64,000 nt of DNA, from contig NZ_JAFFID010000001.1 of assembly GCF_017355955.1 (NCBI RefSeq), positions 930,001 through 994,000 on the forward strand. Reading direction: 5' to 3'. The stretch is from Sabulibacter ruber. Its GTDB lineage: Bacteria; Bacteroidota; Bacteroidia; Cytophagales; Hymenobacteraceae. This document shows, in pieces, positions 48,493-58,387 of this stretch. The translations under genes were made by a program, and so were the position numbers. Each line of letters opens with the position of its first letter. The stretch's first letter is position 1. Below the pieces are notes generated by a model that saw only the letters and a list, made by a program, of their open reading frames with translations, was not told the origin of the DNA and made no database searches.

Positions 48493-49242
48493 ATGCAAAC
48501 CCCCTGGCAAGCAAAGCTTCTCTATCTGGCTGGCTTTCTCCTGTTTTCACCCCTTCATGTCTCGGCTCAGAATGCCAATACCGATGCGGCAATTATCCCA
48601 TCGCCAGCAAGCTACCCGATTAGCCTTTACCAGCAGGCGACCAAAGAAGAATCACACCTGCTGAATGGCCCTGAGTATGTGGATATTCGGAGGGCCAACC
48701 GGGAAGGTCACCCTTTCTTCCTGATTGATGAGAAAACTCCTGGAAGTGTGCAGTATGACGGGGCCTTCTATGAAGGAGTGCCTTTATTGTATGACATTGT
48801 CCTGGATGAAGTGCTTCTGGCCAGAAACGGGCTGGTACTGCAAAAACTGGTGAAGGAAAAGGTAGCCGGCTTTCAATTAGGCGGACACAAATTTGTGCGG
48901 GTGGTAGTGCCCGACACTGCCTCTAATACGGCCTTGCGGACCGGTTATTATGATGTCATGCACGACGGTACCACCAAGTTGCTGGTGAAAAGGCTAAAAG
49001 AGAGGCAAGAGTTGATTGAAGACCAGAAAGTGTTGGAAAAATACGGCCCCATTGACAAATACTATATCCAACAGGGTACTACCTACCACCAGGTAAAAAG
49101 CGGCCGCTCGGTGTACAACGTGTTCAGTGACCGGAAAAAGGAATTGAAGAAATACGCCCGCACCAAGAAATTCAACTTCAGGAGACAACGGGAAGAAGCC
49201 ATTTTAGGCTTGGTGCTTTATTACGATTCGCTGACAGATTAA
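48493..49242 (+). CDS. Secreted protein of unknown function, first gene of TonB locus
   Basis: A 249-residue protein with a signal peptide ending at VSAQ (about residue 25). The mature part has a beta-rich region (YDGAFYEGVPLLYDIVLDEVLLARNG) and a basic, helical C-terminus (YNVFSDRKKELKKYARTKKFNFRRQREEAILGLVLYYDSL). Proteins of this shape often precede STN-type TonB receptors in Bacteroidota, but I cannot name a family. It is 43 bp upstream of the receptor and surely in its operon. Confidence 0.7.
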   Translation: MQTPWQAKLLYLAGFLLFSPLHVSAQNANTDAAIIPSPASYPISLYQQATKEESHLLNGPEYVDIRRANREGHPFFLIDEKTPGSVQYDGAFYEGVPLLYDIVLDEVLLARNGLVLQKLVKEKVAGFQLGGHKFVRVVVPDTASNTALRTGYYDVMHDGTTKLLVKRLKERQELIEDQKVLEKYGPIDKYYIQQGTTYHQVKSGRSVYNVFSDRKKELKKYARTKKFNFRRQREEAILGLVLYYDSLTD

Positions 49243-49285
49243 TCCAAAATTAAATCCAATCCTCTACCCCCAGCTACCCTTTATA

Positions 49286-52078
49286 ATGACCCAACTTTAC
49301 CGAATTGCTTTTCTCCTCTCGGTCATGATGCTGTTTGGAGCGGCTACCAGCAGTGCCCAGACGGCAGGAGAACCGCTCTTGAGTCTGCACCTGAAAGAAG
49401 CCTCTTTTGAGGATTTTGTGCGGGAAATAGAATCCAAATCAGACTACCGCTTCTTTTACGAGCCGGCAACAGTAGACAGCCTCAAGATTTCCGTTGAGGT
49501 AACCCAGAAATCCCTGTCTTCTATTCTGGCGCAGGTACTGCCTGAAGCGAAGCTTTCCTTCGCCATCACGCCCCAAGGCTATGTGATGATCACGCAAGGC
49601 AAGGAATTCATGGCGAACCTACCTGAGGGCTTTTTCAACCGGGAGGCTGTTCCCACGCAAGGCAGACCTGCAGCTCGTCCAAGCTCTGGAGCGCAACCGT
49701 ACGTGGCCGGGGAAAAAGACAAAAAGAAAGCCACTTCTGAGGCCAAACTGTACGTGATTGGCGTGCAACGCGAAAACGCCTCGGGCAGGGCCAACCTGGC
49801 CGGCCACCTCCGCGATGCCAAATCCGGTGAGGCTATTATTGGTGCCTCCGTCTACATCCAATCTCCGCTTTTGGCCACCACTTCAGACCAATACGGGTAT
49901 TTCTCCTTGACCCTGCCCATTGGTCAGCACGATTTGCTCATCAGGGGCATAGGGATCAAGAACTCCAAGCGCCGCATCGCCCTTTATTCCGACGGAAAAC
50001 TGGACATTGAGGTAGAGGAGGATGTACGCTCCCTGAAAGAGGTTTTGGTGGAGGCCGAAAAAGACCGCAACGTGGCAGGTATGCAGATGGGCATGGAACG
50101 ACTGGACATGCGGGCCATCAAGCAGGTGCCCACCGCCTTCGGGGAAACTGATATTCTGCGAGTGGTGCTCACGCTTCCCGGGGTGAAATCGGTGGGCGAA
50201 GGCAGCACGGGCATGAACGTGCGCGGCGGCTCCACGGACCAGAACCTGATCCTCTTCAACGATGCCACTGTGTATAATCCTTCTCACCTGTTTGGCTTTT
50301 TCTCGGCGTTTAACCCAGATATCATCAAAACCGTGGAGTTGCACAAAAGCAACATCCCGGCGCGGTACGGCGGAAGGCTTTCCTCGGTGCTGGAGGTGGT
50401 CACCCGCGACGGGAACAAAAAGAAATTCTCGGGTTCCGGGGGCCTGGGCCTGCTGACCAGCCGATTGACTCTGGAGGGACCTATTGCCAAAGACAAAACC
50501 TCTTTCATGGTGGCGGGCCGAAGCACCTACTCAGACTGGCTCCTGAAAAAGCTGCCGCAGGAGAGCTTCAAGAAAAGCTCGGCCTCGTTTTATGACGTGA
50601 ATGCCCAGATCAACCATGAATTTGACAGCAAGAATACGCTTTATGTCTCGGGTTACCTGAGCAAGGATCGGTTCAGGTTGGGCAGTGATACTTTGTACAG
50701 TTTCGCTAACCACAATGCCAGCGTGAAATGGAAGCATATCTTCCATAACCAACTTTACAGCGTGGTGACCGCCGCCTACAGCCAGTACGGTTATGACGTA
50801 AATTCTGAAAACAACCCCGTAAACGCCTCGCACATGTCTTTTGGCATGAACCAGGCCAACCTGCAGGCAGACTTCAACTACTTCCTGAATTCAAAGCATA
50901 CCATTGATTTCGGGGCCAGTTCTATCCTGTACAACGTGAAGCCGGGCAGCCTGCAACCAGTGGGCTCTGAGTCTTTGATCATGCCCGATGTGCTGCAGCG
51001 CGAACGGGCGCTAGAAAGCGCGCTTTACGTCTCAGACCAGATAGACATCTCGCCCCGGTTCTCAGTGTACGTGGGGCTGCGGTATTCCATGTTCAATGCC
51101 CTAGGCCCGAGGGAAGTGTACGCCTATGCGCCAAACGTGCCTAAGTCAGAAAGCACCATTCTGGACACGCTCTCGTATGGTTCGGGCAAGTCTTTTGCGA
51201 AGTACCATGGTCCGGAGTACCGGGTATCGGCCAGGTTTGGTTTGACGGAGCATTCCTCGGTGAAGATGAGCTATAACCGCATGCGCCAGTACATCCACAT
51301 GCTCTCCAACACGGCCACCATGTCCCCCACCGATACCTGGAAACTGAGCGACGCCAACATCAGGCCGCAGGTGGGTGACCAGATCGCACTGGGTTATTAC
51401 CAGAACTTCCGGAACAACACGGTGGAGTTCTCGGTGGAAGGCTATTACAAGAAAATGAAGGATTTCCTGGATTACCGCAACGGTGCCACCATTATTCTGA
51501 ACCACCATATTGAAACCGAGGTGGCCAATGCCGAGGGAAAAGCTTACGGCGTGGAGGTCATGCTGAAGAAACTGACTGGCAAACTGAACGGCTGGGTGAG
51601 CTACACCTATTCCCGCACGCTGGTGCGCCTGAACAATCCGCAAGTGTCTGAGCTCATCAATCAGGGGAAATGGTACCCCAGCAATTTCGATAAACCCCAC
51701 GATGTGACGTTGATCAGCAACTACCGGTTCAGCCAGCGGTTCAGTACCTCGCTCAACTTCACATACAGCACCGGTCGTCCCATCACCTTGCCTATTGCCA
51801 AGTACTATGACGGCAACGTGGCCCGCATCTACTACTCAGACCGCAACCAGTACCGCGTTCCGGATTACTACCGCGTGGATTTCGCCATGAACATTGAGGG
51901 GAACCACAAAGTGAAAAAGCTGGCCCACAGTTCCTGGACCCTGGCGGTGTATAACCTCACTGGTCGCAAGAATCCCTATTCTGTGTATTTCCGGTCTGAG
52001 AACGGCCAGATCAAAGGCTACAAGCTTTCCATCTTCGGGCAGCCTATTCCTACCATCACTTATAATTTCCGGTTTTAA
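49286..52078 (+). CDS. TonB-dependent receptor with STN and carboxypeptidase-regulatory-like domains
   Basis: A 930-residue outer-membrane transporter. After the signal peptide (to about residue 25) comes an STN domain (LLSLHLKEASFEDFVREIESKSDYRFFYEP to GYVMITQG, about 30-112). A linker follows, then a beta-sandwich carboxypeptidase-regulatory-like domain (LAGHLRDAKSGEAIIGASVYI to LLIRGIG, about 172-250), a plug (MNVRGGSTDQNLILFNDATVYNPSHLFGFFSAF to RYGGRLSSVLEV) and a beta-barrel ending in TITYNFRF with C-terminal Phe. The STN domain normally signals to a FecR-like anti-sigma factor, but none is adjacent. The substrate is unknown. Confidence 0.93.
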   Translation: MTQLYRIAFLLSVMMLFGAATSSAQTAGEPLLSLHLKEASFEDFVREIESKSDYRFFYEPATVDSLKISVEVTQKSLSSILAQVLPEAKLSFAITPQGYVMITQGKEFMANLPEGFFNREAVPTQGRPAARPSSGAQPYVAGEKDKKKATSEAKLYVIGVQRENASGRANLAGHLRDAKSGEAIIGASVYIQSPLLATTSDQYGYFSLTLPIGQHDLLIRGIGIKNSKRRIALYSDGKLDIEVEEDVRSLKEVLVEAEKDRNVAGMQMGMERLDMRAIKQVPTAFGETDILRVVLTLPGVKSVGEGSTGMNVRGGSTDQNLILFNDATVYNPSHLFGFFSAFNPDIIKTVELHKSNIPARYGGRLSSVLEVVTRDGNKKKFSGSGGLGLLTSRLTLEGPIAKDKTSFMVAGRSTYSDWLLKKLPQESFKKSSASFYDVNAQINHEFDSKNTLYVSGYLSKDRFRLGSDTLYSFANHNASVKWKHIFHNQLYSVVTAAYSQYGYDVNSENNPVNASHMSFGMNQANLQADFNYFLNSKHTIDFGASSILYNVKPGSLQPVGSESLIMPDVLQRERALESALYVSDQIDISPRFSVYVGLRYSMFNALGPREVYAYAPNVPKSESTILDTLSYGSGKSFAKYHGPEYRVSARFGLTEHSSVKMSYNRMRQYIHMLSNTATMSPTDTWKLSDANIRPQVGDQIALGYYQNFRNNTVEFSVEGYYKKMKDFLDYRNGATIILNHHIETEVANAEGKAYGVEVMLKKLTGKLNGWVSYTYSRTLVRLNNPQVSELINQGKWYPSNFDKPHDVTLISNYRFSQRFSTSLNFTYSTGRPITLPIAKYYDGNVARIYYSDRNQYRVPDYYRVDFAMNIEGNHKVKKLAHSSWTLAVYNLTGRKNPYSVYFRSENGQIKGYKLSIFGQPIPTITYNFRF

Positions 52079-52080
52079 CG

Positions 52081-53220
52081 ATGATTTATAAAAACTGCCT
52101 CAAAAACGCCTTTCTGCTGCTTTGCGTGGTATTCCTTGCCGCCTGCGAAGAGCCGTACACCCCCGAGGTACTGGAAGGGCAAAACAATTTTCTGGTGGTA
52201 AGTGGTTTTATCAACAGCAACGGCCCCACCACTATCAGACTTTCCCGAACCCAGAATCTTTCAGAAAGCGGAGGGCCGGTAATGGAGCAAGGGGCTACCG
52301 TGCAGGTGGAGGAAGAGAATGGGATCAAATTCCCCTTGTTGGAAACCAACCCCGGTACCTACAGCAGCAACTTTCTCCCTCTCATCAGTTCCAAAAGATA
52401 CCGGTTGGTGATTAAAACAGCCGGGAAAGACTACGCCTCAGACTACGTGGAGGTAAAGCAAACACCTTCTATTGATAATGTCACCTGGAAAGCGGAAAGC
52501 GACGGATTGCAGATCTTTGTGAGTACCCATGACGTGCAAAATAAGACACGGTATTACCGGTGGGAATACGAAGAGACCTGGGAGTACTCGGCTTTTTACT
52601 ATTCTGGTTTAGAATATGTGAATGGGGAGATGAGGAATCGGGCGCCGGAAAACAGCATCTATCTCTGCTGGCGAAACTTCAAATCCTCCAACATCAATCT
52701 GGGGAACACGGTGAAATTAAGCCAGGACGTGGTGAGCAATTTCCCTTTGATCAAGGTACCGTCCAACTCTGATAAAATAGACCGGAAATACAGCATCCTG
52801 GTAAAGCAGTATGCCCAATCCAAAGAATCCTATGAGTATTATGAAGCCTTAAAGAAAAACACCGAAAGCATAGGTACCCTTTTTGATCCGCTTCCCACGC
52901 AGCTTACCGGAAATATCCACAGTGTCTCAGCCCCCTCAGAACCTGTTATTGGGTTTATCAATATTTCCTCAGTCACAGAAAAGAGAATATTTGTCAGCCG
53001 GTCAGAGTTGCCCCTAAACTGGGGTTCCCCTAGAATGTTCTGTACCTTAGACACCGTTCTGCTGGGGGAAGAGAGCACCCATTTCAATGGCGGGTACAAC
53101 ATTCCTATCCATGAATTGCTCACGGAAACCAATGTTCTGATAGGCTACGCCAGCGCCTCCAGACCCTGTGGAGACTGCCGGGTCTATGGCGTAAATGTGA
53201 AACCAGATTTCTGGCAGTAG
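52081..53220 (+). CDS. DUF4249 lipoprotein
   Basis: A 379-residue protein with a lipobox (FLAACEEP, Cys near residue 21). PYTPEVLEGQNNFLVVSGFINSNGPTTIRLSRTQNLSESG is the typical DUF4249 start; the C-terminal CGDCRVYGVNVKPDFWQ is also characteristic. DUF4249 proteins are surface lipoproteins regularly encoded with TonB receptors of this kind and may act as lids or substrate-binding partners, in the manner of SusD. It is 2 bp after the receptor and 1 bp before the next gene. Confidence 0.88.
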   Translation: MIYKNCLKNAFLLLCVVFLAACEEPYTPEVLEGQNNFLVVSGFINSNGPTTIRLSRTQNLSESGGPVMEQGATVQVEEENGIKFPLLETNPGTYSSNFLPLISSKRYRLVIKTAGKDYASDYVEVKQTPSIDNVTWKAESDGLQIFVSTHDVQNKTRYYRWEYEETWEYSAFYYSGLEYVNGEMRNRAPENSIYLCWRNFKSSNINLGNTVKLSQDVVSNFPLIKVPSNSDKIDRKYSILVKQYAQSKESYEYYEALKKNTESIGTLFDPLPTQLTGNIHSVSAPSEPVIGFINISSVTEKRIFVSRSELPLNWGSPRMFCTLDTVLLGEESTHFNGGYNIPIHELLTETNVLIGYASASRPCGDCRVYGVNVKPDFWQ

Positions 53221-53221
53221 T

Positions 53222-55705
53222 ATGGAAGGAAGCATGAACACACCCATGAAAAACATTCAACCTGCAGGCTGTTCCCCACTATCTTGGAATCATTCTGGCA
53301 CTTGGAGCCGCCCTTTCTTCTATTTTATACTCGTTTTTGGGTTAGCGCTCTTGAACACATGGGCAGGTACCGCCAACGGACAAACCAGAACTTTTCAAAG
53401 CCTTCTAACCGATTTTCAGGAGCACAACCGTAAAGCCTTTCAGGAGAAGATTTTCTTACACCTGGACCGTTCTGCCTATGCCTGCGGCGAAACCATGTGG
53501 TTCAAAGCCTATTACGTGGACGGAACCTTGTACCAGCCCCTGGACATGAGCAAAGTAGCCTATGTGGAAGTGCTGGACAATGGCAACAAACCCGTGTTAC
53601 AGGGCAAAATCGCTTTGAAAGAAGGAGCCGGAAGTGGTTCATTCACCTTGCCAGTGACACTAGCATCTGGTAAGTACCGGGTAAGGGCCTATACCAACTG
53701 GATGAAGAACTTCGGGCCGGAATTTTACTTTGAGCAACCTGTCACTATCCTAAACACCTTTCAGCCCCTGGGCTTGAAGCCCCTGACCGACACTGCTTCC
53801 TACGCCATTCAGTTTTTCCCCGAGGGCGGAAATCTGGTGTATGGTCTTCCGGCTAAGGTGGCGTTTAAGGCTACTAACACCAGAACGGGTAAAGGCATCG
53901 GTCTCCAGGGCACTCTCTTAGACAAAGCCGGCAAAGTGGTAACTACCTTCCAGCCCACAAAAATGGGCATGGGGAACTTCCGTTTCACCCCTGTGGCGGA
54001 GGAGGTATACACTGCCGTGGTAAAACTTCCGGGAGGAAAGGAACTACGGCAACAACTCCCGCATATAGAGGAACAAGGCTACAGCTTACTCCTGGAAGAA
54101 ACCAAGCCCGGTGAGCTGCTGATTACCGCCCATTCTTCCAATTCCCAGCCCGAAACGCTTTACCTGCTGGGTCACACACGGCAAACGGTAATGGTGGCGG
54201 CTACGGCTATCCTGGCCAATGGAAAAGCGTCTTTTTCAGTTTCCAAAGATTCACTGCCCGCCGGCATTACCCACTTTACGGTATTCAACAGCCAGCAAAG
54301 GCCCGTTTGCGAGCGGCTTTTCTTTAAACGCCCCACAAAGCAACTGGACATTGCAGCCTCTTTGAACAAAGCCCAATATGGTACCCGCGAGAAAGTAACC
54401 GTTGATTTACTCAGCCAAGCCAGCGGGGCAAGTGCGGCCAACCTATCAATGGCGGTATTCAAAGCAGATGATCTGCGGGCCGATGATTTGGTTAACATTA
54501 TCGCCTATCTGTATCTCACCTCAGACCTGAAGGGCACCATTGAAAATCCGGGTTCTTACCTTATAGAGACCGGCAGCCAGGCCGATGAAGCTTTGGACAA
54601 CCTGATGCTGACCCACGGTTGGAGCCGCTTCACCTGGAACGAGGTCCTGAATCAACAAGCCGCAACCTACCCTTTTCTTCCCGAATACCAGGGGCACCTG
54701 ATTACTGGCCTCGTTACCCATAATGCCACCGGAGCTCCGGCAAAGAATATAAGAACCTTTCTGGCATCACCGGGTAAAAACGCCCGCTTCTACAGCGGCT
54801 TCAGTTCAGAGAAGGGATCGGTGTTGTTTGACGTGAAGGATTTCTTCGGCCCGAAGGAAGTTATCCTGCAAACGAACTTCCTGCAGGACAGCACCTACCA
54901 CTTCCAGATCACTGATCCGTTTTCCAAGAAGTTCTCAGCAACTGGCCTGCCCAATTTTGATCTTCAGGAAAACCTGCGAGAAACTATCCACTTGCGCCAC
55001 CTGGATGTCCAGGCCCAGAACATTTACTTAGAGCAATTCCTGAACCGGTACAAAGCACCTGGTATAGACAGCCTCCCTTTCTATGGTCAACCCAGCAAAA
55101 GATACCTTCTGGACGATTATACCCGCTTCAAGGTGATGGAAGAAGTAATGCGGGAGTATGTGCCCGGCGTTATGGTGAGAAAGCGGCGGGACGGCTTCCA
55201 CTTTATGGTTTTGGACGGAGACCGGAAGCTGTTTTTCCAGGAAGATCCGTTGGTGTTATTAGACGGCGTGCCCATCTTTGACATAGACCAGATCATGGCC
55301 TTTGATCCGCTGAAAATCCAGAAACTGGAGGTCATGGAATCCCAATATTTCAACGGCTCACTGGTATCAAACGGCGTAGTCAGCTACACCACCTACAAAG
55401 GAGACTTGGCTGGCTTCCCCTTGGACACCCGGGCCCTGCTCCAGGAATACGAAGGCCTTCAATTGCAGCGGGAGTTCTATGCGCCTGTTTATGAAACCGA
55501 AGAACAAAAGCTGAGCCGCTTACCAGATTTCCGGAACCTGCTGTACTGGGCTCCCGAAATTACAACCGATAAAAACGGGAAAGCCTCCACGCATTTCTAC
55601 ACCTCAGACGTACCAGGAACCTACCTGGTGGTGGTGCAGGGGCTTACAAAAGGTGGACTGCCCGGCAGCAAGGTGGTTACCTTCGATGTGAAAAAGCCAT
55701 TATAA
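53222..55705 (+). CDS. MG2/alpha-2-macroglobulin-like surface protein with plug-like domain
   Basis: An 827-residue exported protein. The start is ATG 53222 or one of two in-frame ATGs soon after; a hydrophobic segment (FFYFILVFGLALLNTWAGTANG) serves as signal. KIFLHLDRSAYACGETMWFKAYYVDG is the MG2-type opening seen in macroglobulin-like proteins of Bacteroidota. Further beta domains follow; near the C-terminus FFQEDPLVLLDGVPIFDIDQIMAFDPLKIQKLEVM resembles a TonB-receptor plug. There is no thioester CGEQ motif. It closes the four-gene locus, suggesting a surface complex for substrate handling. Confidence 0.78.
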   Translation: MEGSMNTPMKNIQPAGCSPLSWNHSGTWSRPFFYFILVFGLALLNTWAGTANGQTRTFQSLLTDFQEHNRKAFQEKIFLHLDRSAYACGETMWFKAYYVDGTLYQPLDMSKVAYVEVLDNGNKPVLQGKIALKEGAGSGSFTLPVTLASGKYRVRAYTNWMKNFGPEFYFEQPVTILNTFQPLGLKPLTDTASYAIQFFPEGGNLVYGLPAKVAFKATNTRTGKGIGLQGTLLDKAGKVVTTFQPTKMGMGNFRFTPVAEEVYTAVVKLPGGKELRQQLPHIEEQGYSLLLEETKPGELLITAHSSNSQPETLYLLGHTRQTVMVAATAILANGKASFSVSKDSLPAGITHFTVFNSQQRPVCERLFFKRPTKQLDIAASLNKAQYGTREKVTVDLLSQASGASAANLSMAVFKADDLRADDLVNIIAYLYLTSDLKGTIENPGSYLIETGSQADEALDNLMLTHGWSRFTWNEVLNQQAATYPFLPEYQGHLITGLVTHNATGAPAKNIRTFLASPGKNARFYSGFSSEKGSVLFDVKDFFGPKEVILQTNFLQDSTYHFQITDPFSKKFSATGLPNFDLQENLRETIHLRHLDVQAQNIYLEQFLNRYKAPGIDSLPFYGQPSKRYLLDDYTRFKVMEEVMREYVPGVMVRKRRDGFHFMVLDGDRKLFFQEDPLVLLDGVPIFDIDQIMAFDPLKIQKLEVMESQYFNGSLVSNGVVSYTTYKGDLAGFPLDTRALLQEYEGLQLQREFYAPVYETEEQKLSRLPDFRNLLYWAPEITTDKNGKASTHFYTSDVPGTYLVVVQGLTKGGLPGSKVVTFDVKKPL

Positions 55706-55715
55706 CAAACGTCTT

Positions 55716-55746
55716 AAGCGCCTGATTCTATAAAGATCAGGCGCTT
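55716..55746 (+). terminator. Terminator of the TonB locus
   Basis: AAGCGCCTGAT / ATCAGGCGCTT perfect 11-bp stem, 9-nt loop, T-rich tail. A degenerate family 1 palindrome follows at 55792-55836. Confidence 0.82.
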
Positions 55747-55890
55747 CTGTTTTATCCAGGACCATACTCTTTTCAAAGGAACATGGACAAACGCCGTTTA
55801 CAGCCTTAAATCCAAAAAACGGCCCGAAAACGCGGCTAAGTACCTGACTCTACAAAGGATGCAAATAAGAAGCCTTGGCATCCGCCGCAA

Positions 55891-55923
55891 TTCTGATAAT
55901 GCGGTCATAATTGCGTAAATTTG
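55891..55923 (+). promoter_or_regulatory. uvrD: Probable promoter of the UvrD-type helicase gene
   Basis: TAAATTTG at 55916-55923 is a complete -7 match; TTCTG ends 20 bp upstream and may serve as -33. The ATG is 32 bp downstream. Confidence 0.55.
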
Positions 55924-55955
55924 CAGTCTTCTCTTAGAAAGACTGTTAGTAGCGC

Positions 55956-58193
55956 ATGGATTACCTGAAACTTCTGAATGAGTCACAGCGAGCCGCTGTT
56001 TTACATACCGAGGGCCCTTGTATGATCATTGCCGGTGCGGGCTCCGGCAAAACCCGGGTGCTCACCTACCGCATCGCGCATTTGCTGGAAAAAGGCGTGG
56101 ACCCGTTCAATATCCTGGCGCTCACCTTTACCAACAAGGCCGCCAAGGAGATGCGCGCCCGTATTGAGAAAGTGGTGGGCGGTGAGGCCAAAAATCTCTG
56201 GATGGGTACCTTCCACTCCATCTTCTCCCGCATTCTGCGCGCCGAAGCCCAGAAAATAGGGTATCCCAGCCACTTCACCATCTACGACACCGATGATTCC
56301 AAGACACTCATCCGGAACATCGTGAAGGAGATGAACCTGGACGACAAGCTTTATAAAACCAGCATGGTGCTGGGGCGTATCTCGGCGGCCAAAAACAAAC
56401 TGATCTCGGTAGCGCAGTACCTCAGAGACCCCGCCATCCAGGCCGATGACGAGGCGGCGCTGCGTCCCAAGATCGGGCAGATTTACAAGACCTACCAGGA
56501 GCGCTGTTTCCGGGCCGGAGCCATGGACTTTGACGACCTGCTGTTCAACACCAACGTGCTCTTCCGCGACCACGTGGATGTGCTGAACAAGTACCAGAAC
56601 ATCTTCAAGTACTCCATGGTAGACGAGTACCAGGACACCAACTACAGCCAGTACCTCATTACCCGCAAGCTGTCGGCGAAGGACCGCAACATCTGCGTGG
56701 TGGGTGATGATGCCCAGAGTATCTATGCCTTCCGCGGGGCCGATATTCAGAACATCCTCAACTTTGAGCGCGACTACCCAGAGCTGGAAGTCTTTAAACT
56801 GGAGCAGAACTACCGTTCTACCCAGCACATTGTAAAGGCGGCCAATTCTGTCATCAAAAACAACAAGGCCCAGCTGCGTAAAAACGTTTTCTCTGAGAAT
56901 GAGGAAGGAAATCTGATTGACGTCATTAAAGCCAGCTCAGACAACGAAGAGGCTAAACTGGTGGCGCACTCCATATTTGAGGAGAAGATGAACCAGCACC
57001 TCTCCTACGAAGATTTCGCTATTCTGTACCGCACCAACGCCCAAAGCCGGGCGCTGGAAGAGGCGCTGCGCAAAATGAACATCAAGTACCGCATTGTGGG
57101 CGGTCTGTCGTTCTACCAGCGCAAGGAAATCAAGGACCTGATCTCGTACCTGCGTCTGGCCATCAACCATAATGATGAGCAGGCCCTGCGCCGCGTCATC
57201 AACTACCCTAAACGCGGCATTGGCGATACTACCGTGGAGAAACTCATTGTCACCGCTAACGAGACCAATCACAGCATCTGGGAAGTAGTGAGCCACGCCA
57301 ACCAGTTAGTGGGAGGCCGAGCCGGTACTGCCATCCAGGATTTCGCGACCAAGATCAAGAGCTTCGCCATCATGGCCGAGCAAAAAGACGCCTTTGATGC
57401 CGCCACCTATATTGCCAAACACTCTGGCCTTGTAGATGACCTGTACGCCGATAAATCGGTGGAAGGATTGGCCCGCTACGAGAACATTCAGGAATTGCTC
57501 AACGCCATCAAAGAGTTTGTGGACGATCCTGAACGTGAGGACAAATCCCTGGCGAACTTCCTGCAAGACGTTGCCTTATTGACTGATGCCGATACCAAGA
57601 AGGAAGACGAAGGCGAGTACGTGACCATGATGACCATCCACTCGGCCAAAGGTCTGGAGTTCCGCAACGTGTTCATTGTGGGCATGGAAGAGAACCTGTT
57701 CCCCAGCCAGATGATGCTGCAAAGCCGGGCCGATCTGGAAGAGGAGCGCCGTTTGTTCTACGTGGCTATCACTCGCGCCGAGAAGAAACTGACCCTCTCC
57801 TACGCTACCAGCCGTTACCAGTGGGGGAACCTGCGGGCCGCGGAGAAAAGCCGGTTCATTGACGAGATTGATCCAACGTTCCTTAACTTCAAGTTTGGCG
57901 AGGAGCGCGGTCCGTTTGAGAAAGTGCTGCAACGGAAAACCCCGGCAGCGCAGTTGATTACCCCGGCTAAAAAACCAGTTGCCGCCGCAGCCTACACCCC
58001 ACCCGCCGACTTCACCCCCAGCGATACTTCTAACCTGCAGGCCGGTATGCGCGTAGAGCACCCTAAATTCGGGTTCGGGACCGTTACTAAAATGGATACC
58101 CAAGGAAACTCCACCAAAGCCATCATTGAATTTGAAGGCGTGGGTGAGAAAACCCTGCTCCTGAGTTTCGCCAAGCTGCGCATACATGCGTAA
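55956..58193 (+). CDS. uvrD: UvrD/PcrA-type superfamily 1A DNA helicase
   Basis: A 745-residue 3'-5' helicase for nucleotide-excision and mismatch repair and removal of RecA. The Q motif LNESQRAAVLHTEG precedes Walker A AGAGSGKTRVLTYRI (about 26-40); FTNKAAKEMRARI, DEYQDTNYSQYLI, GDDAQSIYAFRGAD, LEQNYRST, MTIHSAKGLEFRNVFIVGMEENLFP and EEERRLFYVAITRAEKKL are motifs Ia to VI. The C-terminal tail carries MRVEHPKFGFGTV, the Tudor-like segment that binds RNA polymerase in PcrA. Confidence 0.95.
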   Translation: MDYLKLLNESQRAAVLHTEGPCMIIAGAGSGKTRVLTYRIAHLLEKGVDPFNILALTFTNKAAKEMRARIEKVVGGEAKNLWMGTFHSIFSRILRAEAQKIGYPSHFTIYDTDDSKTLIRNIVKEMNLDDKLYKTSMVLGRISAAKNKLISVAQYLRDPAIQADDEAALRPKIGQIYKTYQERCFRAGAMDFDDLLFNTNVLFRDHVDVLNKYQNIFKYSMVDEYQDTNYSQYLITRKLSAKDRNICVVGDDAQSIYAFRGADIQNILNFERDYPELEVFKLEQNYRSTQHIVKAANSVIKNNKAQLRKNVFSENEEGNLIDVIKASSDNEEAKLVAHSIFEEKMNQHLSYEDFAILYRTNAQSRALEEALRKMNIKYRIVGGLSFYQRKEIKDLISYLRLAINHNDEQALRRVINYPKRGIGDTTVEKLIVTANETNHSIWEVVSHANQLVGGRAGTAIQDFATKIKSFAIMAEQKDAFDAATYIAKHSGLVDDLYADKSVEGLARYENIQELLNAIKEFVDDPEREDKSLANFLQDVALLTDADTKKEDEGEYVTMMTIHSAKGLEFRNVFIVGMEENLFPSQMMLQSRADLEEERRLFYVAITRAEKKLTLSYATSRYQWGNLRAAEKSRFIDEIDPTFLNFKFGEERGPFEKVLQRKTPAAQLITPAKKPVAAAAYTPPADFTPSDTSNLQAGMRVEHPKFGFGTVTKMDTQGNSTKAIIEFEGVGEKTLLLSFAKLRIHA

Positions 58194-58344
58194 AGCGTAG
58201 CACGTAGCAGGTATCACGTAGCAAGACCTCTATTTGTAGACATAGCCACGCAAGAACCATTTCCCTTTTAGGCCTGATTTTCTAAAAATAGGCCTAAAAG
58301 GGAGGTTCTTTTATCGTGATACTTGGTACTAGATACGTGATACG
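58194..58344. repeat. Composite repeat: inverted CACGTATC-type copies around a family 1 palindrome
   Basis: Between the helicase and DUF4290 genes. Left: a copy of the GTACTTGATACGTG-type repeat in minus orientation (58194-58227). Centre: a family 1 palindrome 58252-58310 with outer AAGAACC/GGTTCTT and core CCCTTTTAGGCCT / AGGCCTAAAAGGG. Right: a plus-oriented repeat copy (58319-58344). The symmetrical layout suggests a mobile or processed unit. Confidence 0.75.
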
Positions 58345-58357
58345 AACAAAAAATTCC

Positions 58358-58365
58358 TAATTTTG
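58358..58365 (+). promoter_or_regulatory. -7 element of the DUF4290-murA operon
   Basis: TAATTTTG, complete TAnnTTTG match, 22 bp before the ATG at 58388; no clear -33 partner. Confidence 0.5.
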
Positions 58366-58387
58366 ACCTTGCAACATACCCTATCAC

